DNA of 64,000 nt from Paenibacillaceae bacterium (lineage in GTDB: Bacteria; Bacillota; Bacilli; Paenibacillales; Paenibacillaceae), in contig CAAFUF010000009.1 of NCBI GenBank assembly GCA_900766135.1, forward strand, positions 1 to 64,000, written 5' to 3'. Made by a program: the position numbers and the translations under genes. The notes under the pieces were generated by a model that saw only the letters and a program-made list of their open reading frames with translations, searched no databases and had not been told where the DNA came from. Shown in pieces: positions 16,343 through 23,914 of this stretch (position 1 is its first letter; every line of letters starts with the position of its first letter).

Positions 16343-17701
16343 ATGCTACAACCGAAACGTTGGATATCGAGCACAAGGGAGCGGCAATGGGAGGAGAAAG
16401 GGTTGCCTCATTTATTGACAAACGGGGAAACGGCGGAGTTGACGCTGACGGATGCCGTTTATCAAAATGTGGAAGGATTTGGAGGGTGTTTTAATGAACT
16501 CGGGGTTGTGGCGTTAAAGCTGCTTCCTGAGGAGGAACGAAAGCGGGTATTGTTCAACTTGTTTCATCCGGACGGGGAACAGAAGTTCAGCATTTGCCGG
16601 CTTCCGATCGGAGCCAGCGACTATGCCCTGGAGTGGTACAGCCTCAATGAAACGGATGGAGACTACGCGATGGAGCATTTCTCCATCGAACGGGACCGGA
16701 AATACCTGATTCCTTATATCAAGGAAGCCTTGGCGCTGAATCCCGAACTCAGACTGTTCGCCTCACCTTGGAGCCCGCCGACCTGGATGAAGTTCCCGAA
16801 AGCCTATAATTACGGAACACTGCGCTGGGAGCATGAAATTCTGGAAGCCTACGCCCTTTATTTCGTGAAGTTCGTGCAGGCCTACCGGGAAGAGGGGATC
16901 ACGATCCACCAGATCCATGTCCAGAACGAAGTAGTGGCTGATCAGAAGTTCCCCTCCTGCGTCTGGACGGGCGAGCAGCTTCGCGAATTTATCCGCGATT
17001 ATTTGGGACCGGCCTTTGAACGGCATGGACTCGATACGGAAATCTGGCTGGGCACGATCAATGCGCCGGAACCGTGGGACGAATGGCTGAAGCAAAAAGC
17101 CGCCGACCACGACGCTTACGCACATACGGTGTTAAGCGATCCTGAAGCTCATAAATACGTTAAGGGCATAGGCTATCAATGGGCCGGAAAATGGGCGATC
17201 CAGCGCACTGTGCTGAGTTACCCGGAGCTGCGGTACATGCAAACCGAGAACGAATGCGGCGACGGCTCGAATACTTGGGAGTATGCCAAATACGTATTTA
17301 ATTTGTTCCAACACTATTTTACGAACCGGGTGAACGCGTACATTTATTGGAACATGGTGCTTGAGCCGAAGGGGCGCAGCACGTGGGGATGGGAGCAGAA
17401 CTCGATGGTCACGGTCGATAAGGAACAACAAAGGGCGGTATTCAATCCCGAGTATTACGTGATGAAACATTTCTCGCATTTCGTGACGCCGGGGTCAAAG
17501 CGGATCGGCCAGCAAGGGCATTGGTTCGGCAACGCGGTCAGCTACGTGACACCAAGCGGCGAGCGCGTCGTGGTGATGGCCAATCCGTTCAAGGAAACAA
17601 GAACGGTGCGAATTTCGGACGGAACGGGAACGTATGGTTTCGAACTGGAGCCCGAGTCTTTTAACACGATGTTATTTGATCCCGGCAGGCTCAATGAATG
17701 A
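16343..17701 (+). CDS. Glycoside hydrolase family 30 (glucosylceramidase-like)
   Basis: A 452-aa cytoplasmic enzyme without a signal peptide. The barrel motifs are GFGGCFNELG (46-55), FASPWSPPTWMK (139-150) and HVQNE with the probable acid/base Glu196. MQTENEC carries the nucleophile, probably Glu302 (Glu304 is adjacent). YIYWNMVLEPKG and a C-terminal beta-sandwich follow. GH30 enzymes hydrolyse beta-glucosyl, beta-xylosyl or beta-fucosyl bonds, and specificity cannot be read here. AGGAGGGAG precedes the ATG. As the last gene of the operon it probably acts on the imported oligosaccharide with the GH42 enzyme. Confidence 0.85.
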   Translation: MLQPKRWISSTRERQWEEKGLPHLLTNGETAELTLTDAVYQNVEGFGGCFNELGVVALKLLPEEERKRVLFNLFHPDGEQKFSICRLPIGASDYALEWYSLNETDGDYAMEHFSIERDRKYLIPYIKEALALNPELRLFASPWSPPTWMKFPKAYNYGTLRWEHEILEAYALYFVKFVQAYREEGITIHQIHVQNEVVADQKFPSCVWTGEQLREFIRDYLGPAFERHGLDTEIWLGTINAPEPWDEWLKQKAADHDAYAHTVLSDPEAHKYVKGIGYQWAGKWAIQRTVLSYPELRYMQTENECGDGSNTWEYAKYVFNLFQHYFTNRVNAYIYWNMVLEPKGRSTWGWEQNSMVTVDKEQQRAVFNPEYYVMKHFSHFVTPGSKRIGQQGHWFGNAVSYVTPSGERVVVMANPFKETRTVRISDGTGTYGFELEPESFNTMLFDPGRLNE

Positions 17702-17838
17702 GGAGGGCTCATCGGGTGTAGACATCCGTTATCGGATATTTGCCGATGTTTGGGGTATGGGGCGGTGATATGATGCACATTCTAACAGGGATCATGCAAA
17801 ATGTGCGCCAGATCAAGCCGTCTGGGCGGGTTTTCAAG

Positions 17839-17867
17839 TTGACATGCCGATAAAAATTAATTAATAT
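17839..17867 (+). promoter_or_regulatory. Promoter of the small Cys-motif protein
   Basis: A perfect TTGACA (17839-17844), 17 bases and TAATAT (17862-17867). A weak hairpin without a T tract (17775-17806) lies upstream and may end the GH30 operon. Confidence 0.7.
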
Positions 17868-17924
17868 GTCTAAGTACTAAAAGAGCTGCGCTCTGGAATG
17901 AAATTTGATAATACGGGTGATAAC

Positions 17925-18203
17925 ATGTCCTACAGACCGAATGTTGTAAATGTAACCAAGGCCGGCAGCAACAAAAATGACGGATTGTATGAGTTTATCG
18001 TTAACATGGCCGACGGTACGGCTTGCCGCGTGTTTTACCACCGTAATCCCGAATGGCGGTTAACCAACGTCAGCAGGCTGCAAAAGACACCTTGCCCGGT
18101 CTGCCGTAAAGACTTCATTTGCCAATGCATGGAGAAATTTTCGGGTGAAATCAACCGTCAGATGGTAGAAGGACAGTGGCTCGACAAGCTTGCGTCCGAG
18201 TAA
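17925..18203 (+). CDS. Conserved hypothetical small protein with Cys cluster
   Basis: 92 aa from ATG 17925, with a weak GGGTGAT site. An in-frame ATG at 17898 would give 101 aa and neither has a strong ribosome binding site. The sequence is soluble. The motif CPVCRKDFICQC near residues 64-75 gives four cysteines that may bind zinc. I do not recognise a named family. It has its own promoter and a strong terminator, so it is monocistronic. Confidence 0.65.
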   Translation: MSYRPNVVNVTKAGSNKNDGLYEFIVNMADGTACRVFYHRNPEWRLTNVSRLQKTPCPVCRKDFICQCMEKFSGEINRQMVEGQWLDKLASE

Positions 18204-18228
18204 ACGCTTTGGCCAGCTGGCGACAGCG

Positions 18229-18255
18229 AGCACGGGAAACTTCCCGTGCTTTTTT
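18229..18255 (+). terminator. Terminator after the Cys-motif gene
   Basis: AGCACGGGAA (18229-18238) pairs perfectly with TTCCCGTGCT (18241-18250), followed by six T residues. Confidence 0.9.
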
Positions 18256-18314
18256 CATATAAAATGATGATAAAAAGGCGTCGAACCTTCAAGGCGAGAA
18301 GAGGGGGCGGAATC

Positions 18315-18740
18315 ATGCCAGGCAAACCCAATGAACATTATGAGCGTGTGATCTTATTTGACGGCGTCTGCCATTTGTGCCAGGGAGCGGTCAAGTTCAT
18401 TATTAAGCGTGACCCGGCCGGGCGGTTCCGCTTTGCCTCGCTGCAATCGAAGGCCGGCAGCCGAATGCTGCATGCTGCGGGGGCCCTTGAGGAAGTGCCG
18501 GACAGCGTTGTTTTGATAGAACGAGGCACTTATTATACTCGTTCGGCGGCGGCACTTCGCATAGCCAGAGGCTTGCGGTTCCCTTGGCCGCTGTTGTATG
18601 CGCTGATCGTTGTGCCGCGGGGACTTCGGGATGCGGTGTATCAATATGTCGCCAGTCATCGTTACCGGTGGTTCGGGAAGGATGATTCCTGTCTGGTGCC
18701 GACCCGCGAACTCAAGGAGCGTTTTTTGGAAGAAGGGTAG
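18315..18740 (+). CDS. DCC-family thiol-disulfide oxidoreductase-like protein (DUF393)
   Basis: A 141-aa thioredoxin-fold-like protein of the DCC family (YuxK type). The family motif DGVCHLC near residues 17-23 gives the Cys pair, and RSAAALRIARGL and the C-terminal helices match the family. The reaction of DCC proteins is not well defined; some are redox or membrane-associated. The ATG at 18315 has GAGGGGGCGG upstream. A longer frame from 18246 overlaps the terminator and is unlikely. Confidence 0.8.
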   Translation: MPGKPNEHYERVILFDGVCHLCQGAVKFIIKRDPAGRFRFASLQSKAGSRMLHAAGALEEVPDSVVLIERGTYYTRSAAALRIARGLRFPWPLLYALIVVPRGLRDAVYQYVASHRYRWFGKDDSCLVPTRELKERFLEEG

Positions 18741-18777
18741 GGTGGAAGGATGGGGGCCCCTTTCTATAAAAAAAGTC

Positions 18778-18806
18778 TTGTCTGCCCTCCATAATTGTGA
18801 TATTCT
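18778..18806 (+). promoter_or_regulatory. Promoter of the Tad operon
   Basis: TTGTCT (18778-18783), 17 bases and TATTCT (18801-18806). The transcript would carry an approximately 100-base leader before the first gene. Confidence 0.6.
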
Positions 18807-18827
18807 TACTGTAAATTTCAGGAATGC

Positions 18828-18885
18828 GGAACGGTAGCACCGTCCATGATCCGATTTATATCGGGTTTTGGGCGGTGCTTTTTTT
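18828..18885 (+). promoter_or_regulatory. Candidate terminator/antiterminator leader of the Tad operon
   Basis: The terminator form is AGCACCGTCC (18836-18845) with GGGCGGTGCT (18870-18879), followed by TTTTTTT, with an inner stem CCGAT/ATCGG. The terminator's 5' arm can instead pair with upstream GG-A-ACGGT (18828-18835), giving ACGGT-AGC-ACCGT. The two folds are mutually exclusive. No known riboswitch consensus is recognised. Confidence 0.45.
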
Positions 18886-18914
18886 GTTTTCGTTCCAGTG
18901 AAGGAGGGTGGATC

Positions 18915-20057
18915 ATGGTTCCGATCAAATTGGTGCTGGCCGTGCAGGAGGAGGAGTATATCGACCCGTTTTTGCGGTATGTGCATGCGAGCGAGTTTGA
19001 CCGGCGGCTGGTGGTGACGGCGTTTAGCCGGAGGGAGGCATTAACTCAATATGTAGCGGAATCCGGCGGGGATATCGACGTGGTAATAGGCGACCCGGCA
19101 TATTTGGAGGCGATCGATTCGCTGAAGCGGCCCGGACTTTGCTGCGTCGAACTAAGGGAAGGGGGAAATTCGCAGGAGTCCGGCAGTCTTCAAGTCGAGA
19201 AGTATCAACCGCTGCATCAGTTACTTTCTGCGGTGGTCGAGCTTGTCCGGGGAGGCCCGGGGAAGCCGGAGCGGTCCGGCGGGCAGCCGCTGGTCATTGG
19301 AGTTTATTCTACCGTTGGCGGCTGCGGCAAAACGACAGTTGCGCTTCATCTCGCCCGGCAGTTGGCGACGGAAGGTGGGAAGGTGTTCTACCTGAACCTG
19401 GAGACGATCGGCAGCGAATTGCCGTTTGCCGGACAAAACACTCGAGAGGGGCAGTCGGGGTTCGCCCGGTTGCTGTACGACCTGAAGGCGGCGGATGATC
19501 GGCGGGAGACACCCCGGTTTCCGATTTCCGCCTATGCCTACAGGCATCCCGTCCTGCAGGGAGATACGCTGGCTCCCCCGGACAACCTCAATGAGCTGCT
19601 GGAAATGGAACGCAAGGATACGGCGGAGTTGGTTGATTACATCGCCGGCAGCGGCTTGTATGATTCGGTGATCGTAGATATGGACTCCTTTCCGGACGGA
19701 CGCACGGAAGCGGTGCTGGAGCGGGCGGACCGCGTCGTCTGGATCGTGACGGACGAATGGGGCGTCATGCGCAAAACCGGGGGCTGGCTGACTCATCTTG
19801 AATGCACGCGTCCTGATTTTTACCGGTCGCTGCTGGGGAAAACCCATTTTGCCTTAAATCGGTACACGGGGAAACGGTCGGCGGATTTTCCAAGGCCGGA
19901 GTTGCAGCTCCAGGCAACGTTATCCTATATTCCCGCCTGGAATCAAGGCAGCCGCCAAGGGGATTTGCTGCATTCCCCGCTATATCAGCGCGACATCATC
20001 CGCCTTTGCCATGAACTCCGTGGCGAAGGGCCGGTTCCGCTGGCGCTGGAGGGATAA
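18915..20057 (+). CDS. TadZ/CpaE-like ATPase
   Basis: 380 aa. The N-terminal receiver-like region spans about 1-110 and lacks a clear phospho-acceptor. A MinD/ParA-type P-loop domain follows from about 126 with STVGGCGKTT at 132-141. The signature lysine of ParA-type loops is replaced by Val/Gly, as in atypical TadZ proteins. Walker B-like VIVDMDSFPDG is at about 253-263. TadZ localises the pilus machine at the membrane. GAAGGAGGG precedes the ATG. First gene of the operon, 3 bases before cpaF. Confidence 0.8.
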   Translation: MVPIKLVLAVQEEEYIDPFLRYVHASEFDRRLVVTAFSRREALTQYVAESGGDIDVVIGDPAYLEAIDSLKRPGLCCVELREGGNSQESGSLQVEKYQPLHQLLSAVVELVRGGPGKPERSGGQPLVIGVYSTVGGCGKTTVALHLARQLATEGGKVFYLNLETIGSELPFAGQNTREGQSGFARLLYDLKAADDRRETPRFPISAYAYRHPVLQGDTLAPPDNLNELLEMERKDTAELVDYIAGSGLYDSVIVDMDSFPDGRTEAVLERADRVVWIVTDEWGVMRKTGGWLTHLECTRPDFYRSLLGKTHFALNRYTGKRSADFPRPELQLQATLSYIPAWNQGSRQGDLLHSPLYQRDIIRLCHELRGEGPVPLALEG

Positions 20058-20060
20058 GCG

Positions 20061-21281
20061 ATGGAGGAAGCGGACTTTGCGGCGCTGCGCGGTGAAATCC
20101 GCCAGGGGCTGGACGTCACCTCCGTCCTGAACGACGACCAACTGCTGGATTATATCGAGCGGCGCGTGCTGGAGGACCGGCGGTTGATCGGGGCAACCGC
20201 CGCCGAGAAGCGCAGATGGGTGCGCAGGCTGTACGATTCGTTCCGCGGCCTTGATGTGCTTCAACCGCTCGTCGAGGACCGCAGCGTCACGGAGATCATG
20301 ATTAACAGCCATGAAGAGATTTTCGTTGAACGGGAGGGGCAGGTTCGGCGGATTCCCGTCTGCTTCGAATCCCGGGAGCGATTGGAGGATATCATCCAAA
20401 CGATCGTGTCCGGCGTCAATCGGGTGGTGAACGAATCGTCTCCGATTGTGGATGCCCGATTGCGGGACGGGTCGCGGGTGAATATCGTGCTGCCCCCCGT
20501 CGCCATAAAGGGCCCGACGATGACGATCCGCAAATTTCCGGAACGGCCCTTAACGATGGAGCAGCTGGTTGCGATCGGCTCTCTTAGCGAGGAGGCGGCG
20601 GAACTGCTGCGGCGGCTCGTGCGGAGCAAATACAACATTTTTATCAGCGGCGGGACGGGCTCGGGGAAAACGACGTTCTTAAACGCCCTCTCCCAGTTCA
20701 TCCCTTCCGATGAGAGGGTGATCACGATTGAGGATTCAGCCGAGCTGCAGATCGTCGCGGTACCTAATCTGGTGTCGCTCGAAACCCGGAATGCGAATAC
20801 GGAAGGGAAAGGCGAAATCACCGTCCGCGAGCTGATCCGCTCCTCGCTGCGCATGCGGCCCAACCGGATCATCGTCGGCGAGGTGCGGGGGGCGGAGGCG
20901 CTGGATATGCTGCAGGCGATGAATACCGGCCATGACGGCAGTCTATCGACCGGGCATGCCAATAGTACGGCGGATATGATCAGCCGGCTGGAGACGATGG
21001 TGCTGAGCGGAGCCGAATTGCCGCTTCCGGTCGTTCGGCAGCAGATCGCCTCTTCCATCGATGTTTTCGTGCATTTGTCGCGATTGCGGGACCGATCGCG
21101 CCGGGTGACGGAAATTTCCGAGGTCGTGGGTTTGCGGGAAGGGGAGGTGGTGCTTCAGCCATTGTTTATGTTCCGGGAAGAAGGGGAACGGAACGGCCGG
21201 ATCGTCGGTAGCCTGCAAAGCAGCGGCACGGGGTTAACCCATACGGACAAGCTGCGCATGGCGGGATTGCCGATAGGCTGA
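20061..21281 (+). CDS. CpaF/TadA-family secretion ATPase
   Basis: A 406-aa type II/IV secretion ATPase that powers Flp pilus assembly. The N-terminal domain spans about 1-120. Walker A GGTGSGKT is at 197-204. IEDSAELQ (Asp box) is at about 223-230, RIIVGEVRG (Walker B, Glu274) at 269-277, and the His box HDGSLSTGHANS at 291-302. All catalytic elements are present. It overlaps the GATAAGCG end of the previous gene's context closely, and the ATG follows GGAGG. Confidence 0.9.
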   Translation: MEEADFAALRGEIRQGLDVTSVLNDDQLLDYIERRVLEDRRLIGATAAEKRRWVRRLYDSFRGLDVLQPLVEDRSVTEIMINSHEEIFVEREGQVRRIPVCFESRERLEDIIQTIVSGVNRVVNESSPIVDARLRDGSRVNIVLPPVAIKGPTMTIRKFPERPLTMEQLVAIGSLSEEAAELLRRLVRSKYNIFISGGTGSGKTTFLNALSQFIPSDERVITIEDSAELQIVAVPNLVSLETRNANTEGKGEITVRELIRSSLRMRPNRIIVGEVRGAEALDMLQAMNTGHDGSLSTGHANSTADMISRLETMVLSGAELPLPVVRQQIASSIDVFVHLSRLRDRSRRVTEISEVVGLREGEVVLQPLFMFREEGERNGRIVGSLQSSGTGLTHTDKLRMAGLPIG

Positions 21282-21305
21282 TGCGCAGGAAGGAGAGGGT
21301 ACGGT

Positions 21306-22118
21306 TTGTTGCTAAATAGAAGGGCCGACTTGCAGCGGCCCAAGGTTGGGCTAAAGTCTGCCGAGGATTCGGCAAAGCTGGCGGATTATCGGGTATACCC
21401 GCTGTCCTCGCGGCAGAAAGGGATCTGCATGCTGGTTGGCGGGGCGGCTTTCTTTGCATTGGGATATATCTTCTTCCACGTCATTCCGCTGGCGATGCTG
21501 CTTTCTTTAGGCGGCGCATATACGCCGAGGTATTGGAGCAGCTACCTGCTGCGCAGGCGAAGGGAAAACCTGAGCCTGCATTTTAAGCAGGCGCTGTATT
21601 CCCTGTCCTCCTCGCTGGCTGCCGGCCGCTCGGTGGAGAACGGTTTTCGCGAGGCGATCGATGATTTAAAGCTGCTATATCCGGACGGGGATAACGATAT
21701 GATGCGGGAGCTTGCGATCATTTGCGCCCGTATGGATTACGGACAGCCGATCGAGGAGGCCTTGCTGGATTTCAGCCGCCGGGCGGCGCTGGAGGATATC
21801 GATAACTTTGCGGATGTATTTACGACCTGCAAGCGTTCGGGCGGAGATCTGGTGGAGGTTGTTCGGCGGACCTCGAACCTGATCGGCGAGAAGCTGGAAA
21901 TCAGCCAGGAAATCGGCGTAATGATCGCCCAGAAGCGGTTCGAAGCCAAGGCAATGCTGGCGGCGCCTGTTTTGTTTTTGCTATTTATGCAGATGACCTC
22001 CCCGGATTATATGCTTCCGCTGCATCATGGAGCCGGATTGTTGATCTCTGGACTTGCGTTGGTATTGTTTGCGGTATGCGCCTGGCTGATGTTAAAGATC
22101 ATCGATATTCGGATATAG
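21306..22118 (+). CDS. TadB-like pilus assembly membrane protein
   Basis: 270 aa with a GspF/T2SSF domain. Membrane segments lie at about 45-75 and near the C-terminus (about 220-268). The cytoplasmic T2SSF part (LSLHFKQALYSLSSSLAAGR, then VFTTCKRSGGDLVEVVRRTS) is clear. The start is TTG at 21306 (a second TTG follows) behind AAGGAGAGG. It acts with TadC as the inner-membrane platform for the CpaF ATPase. Ten to sixteen bases separate it from the next gene. Confidence 0.85.
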   Translation: MLLNRRADLQRPKVGLKSAEDSAKLADYRVYPLSSRQKGICMLVGGAAFFALGYIFFHVIPLAMLLSLGGAYTPRYWSSYLLRRRRENLSLHFKQALYSLSSSLAAGRSVENGFREAIDDLKLLYPDGDNDMMRELAIICARMDYGQPIEEALLDFSRRAALEDIDNFADVFTTCKRSGGDLVEVVRRTSNLIGEKLEISQEIGVMIAQKRFEAKAMLAAPVLFLLFMQMTSPDYMLPLHHGAGLLISGLALVLFAVCAWLMLKIIDIRI

Positions 22119-22133
22119 AGGGGGCGTTTGCGG

Positions 22134-23009
22134 ATGTACCCGTTGATTGCAGGACTGCTGCTGTTCGCATTAGGCGGAACCTGGATCTATGCCTATCAAA
22201 AATCCCTGCGACTCTATCGCAGTTACGCGGGATTAACCCTGGACGGGTTAAAGCTTGTTCGCCTGGCGCCGCCGATGCTGCTGCTCCTGGAGAGGATCAA
22301 GGTCTCGCAGAGATTTCCCGGCTTTTTCTTTAAGGTTCAGCGTGCGGTGCAGAAAATCGGCGGTAACCGGCGTTGCGGCGAAATGACGCTGCTGTTGTTG
22401 GCGGAAGTGCTCACGTACGGTTATCTGTGCCTCATCTTCGGGAGCTTGACGACACTGCTAAGCAACGGGTCCGCCGGCTTAGTGATCGGTACCCTCCTGG
22501 CTGTGTTGGTGCCGATGGCGTTAATCAACGACCTGCATCGAAAGGTGCAGCGGCGAGAGCAGGCCGTCTTGCTGGAGCTGCCGGAGTTGCTGAACAAAAT
22601 CGTGCTGCTCGTGGGCGCCGGGTCAACGGTTCAACAGGCGATCAAGCTGTGTCTTGAGCGCAAGCGGGAGCAGGCCGGCCATCCGTTATACCGGGAGTTG
22701 CTGCAGATGCAAAAGGAATGGGAAGGAGGCGATTCGTTTCAGCAAGCGATGGAAGGCTTCAGCAAACGCTGCGGCATTCAGGAGGTGTCGGTGTTTACGA
22801 CCGCGGTTTTGTTAAACTACCGCCGCGGCGGGGAAGAGTTTGCTCTGGCCCTGCGGGACTTGTCTCATTCCCTCTGGGAGAAACGCAAGGCCATCGGCAA
22901 AACGCTGGGCGAACAAGCTTCGTCCAAGCTGGTGTTTCCTATGGTGCTGCTGTTTATGGCGGTATTGATTCTGGTTGGGGCACCGGCGTTTATGATCATG
23001 AATTTATAA
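22134..23009 (+). CDS. TadC-like pilus assembly membrane protein
   Basis: 291 aa, with a second T2SSF domain (LELPELLNKIVLLVGAGSTV, then ALRDLSHSLWEKRKAIGKTL). There are membrane segments at the N-terminus, around residues 85-130 and at the C-terminus. The ATG at 22134 is 9 bases past GGGGG; a TTG at 22128 is in frame. Partner of TadB in the platform complex. Confidence 0.85.
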   Translation: MYPLIAGLLLFALGGTWIYAYQKSLRLYRSYAGLTLDGLKLVRLAPPMLLLLERIKVSQRFPGFFFKVQRAVQKIGGNRRCGEMTLLLLAEVLTYGYLCLIFGSLTTLLSNGSAGLVIGTLLAVLVPMALINDLHRKVQRREQAVLLELPELLNKIVLLVGAGSTVQQAIKLCLERKREQAGHPLYRELLQMQKEWEGGDSFQQAMEGFSKRCGIQEVSVFTTAVLLNYRRGGEEFALALRDLSHSLWEKRKAIGKTLGEQASSKLVFPMVLLFMAVLILVGAPAFMIMNL

Positions 23010-23031
23010 ATCTTGCAAAGGAGGAGTAACT

Positions 23032-23226
23032 ATGTTAACCGCATTTCGCAAGGAGATCAAAGGGTTATGGCGCAATGAAGAAGGGCTTGGAATGCTTGAA
23101 ATGATCTTGATCATCGCGGTGATCGTCATTATCGCCGTGATCTTCCGCAATCAATTAAAGGCGATCGTCGAAAGCCTGCTTGGGAAGGCCAAGTCGAAGA
23201 CCGAAAGCTTCATGGACGGGAACTAG
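23032..23226 (+). CDS. Flp1-type small pilin
   Basis: A 64-aa pilin precursor. A short basic leader ends in EEGLG, followed by MLEMILIIAVIVIIAVIF, the type IVb hydrophobic helix. Cleavage after Gly by the operon's own A24 peptidase would leave Glu near the start of the mature pilin. The mature C-terminus is short and charged (KAKSKTESFMDGN), as in Gram-positive Flp1 proteins. AAAGGAGG precedes the ATG. The probable major pilus subunit. Confidence 0.85.
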   Translation: MLTAFRKEIKGLWRNEEGLGMLEMILIIAVIVIIAVIFRNQLKAIVESLLGKAKSKTESFMDGN

Positions 23227-23228
23227 GT

Positions 23229-23888
23229 ATGAGGTTGTGGCAAGATCGACGCGGGGTCTTTACGCTGGAAGCTTCTTTGGTGCTTCCGATGATTTTTTAC
23301 ACGCTGCTGATTCTTCTGTTCTTCTGCCTCTACCTATACCAACAAGCGCTGTTGGGACAGGCTGCCGTGGCTGCAGCTGAGCGTACCGCTTACACCTGGG
23401 ATAATAGCCATCGGGACGCCATGACAGGATCCTATGCCGAAGGAAAGTACGATTCCCTCTATTGGCGCCTGGGGGATGACGGTATGCTGCAAGCGATCTT
23501 TGGCTGGGGCGGCGAAGGCGGAGCCGTAAAGCTGGGTTTGCCTGCAGGTTCGGATGGGGAAGCGGAGTCGCTACCGCTAAAAAAGCTGAGTCGGACAGGA
23601 GCCGCTCTGCCTGAGGGAATCCATGGGGAGATGCGCTATGACAACCGGCTGCTGCTGCGCAAGGTAAGCGTTGCGCTGGATCGGTTGGTCCCGCTGGCCC
23701 CGCTTGCGGGCTGGATTAACGATGTTAATCAGAGGGTGCGCGCGGAGGCCTATGTCGTCGAGCCGGTGGAATGGATCCGGACCGTCGAGCTTGCGCGCTA
23801 TTACGGCGAGAAATTCCGAAGCGGAGAGGAGAAAGGGGGAATGGACAAGCAGGAGGCGCAGGAAGCGTTGAAGCTGTTCGGCAAATAG
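23229..23888 (+). CDS. TadE-like pseudopilin
   Basis: 219 aa. The short N-terminus RRGVFTLEASLVLPMIFYTL is a prepilin-like helix with Glu after the processing region, typical of TadE. It is followed by an extracytoplasmic domain of about 180 residues. It starts 2 bases after the pilin gene with a weak ribosome site, suggesting coupling. It probably acts as a minor pilin or pilus-anchoring protein. Confidence 0.75.
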   Translation: MRLWQDRRGVFTLEASLVLPMIFYTLLILLFFCLYLYQQALLGQAAVAAAERTAYTWDNSHRDAMTGSYAEGKYDSLYWRLGDDGMLQAIFGWGGEGGAVKLGLPAGSDGEAESLPLKKLSRTGAALPEGIHGEMRYDNRLLLRKVSVALDRLVPLAPLAGWINDVNQRVRAEAYVVEPVEWIRTVELARYYGEKFRSGEEKGGMDKQEAQEALKLFGK

Positions 23889-23914
23889 CCGGGATGGCAG
23901 GAAAGGAGGCGGAA

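Noticed and set aside
18813..18914. c-di-GMP (GEMM) riboswitch in the Tad leader
   Set aside because: The GGCAAACC-type core and the tetraloop receptor are absent, so only a generic attenuator is proposed.
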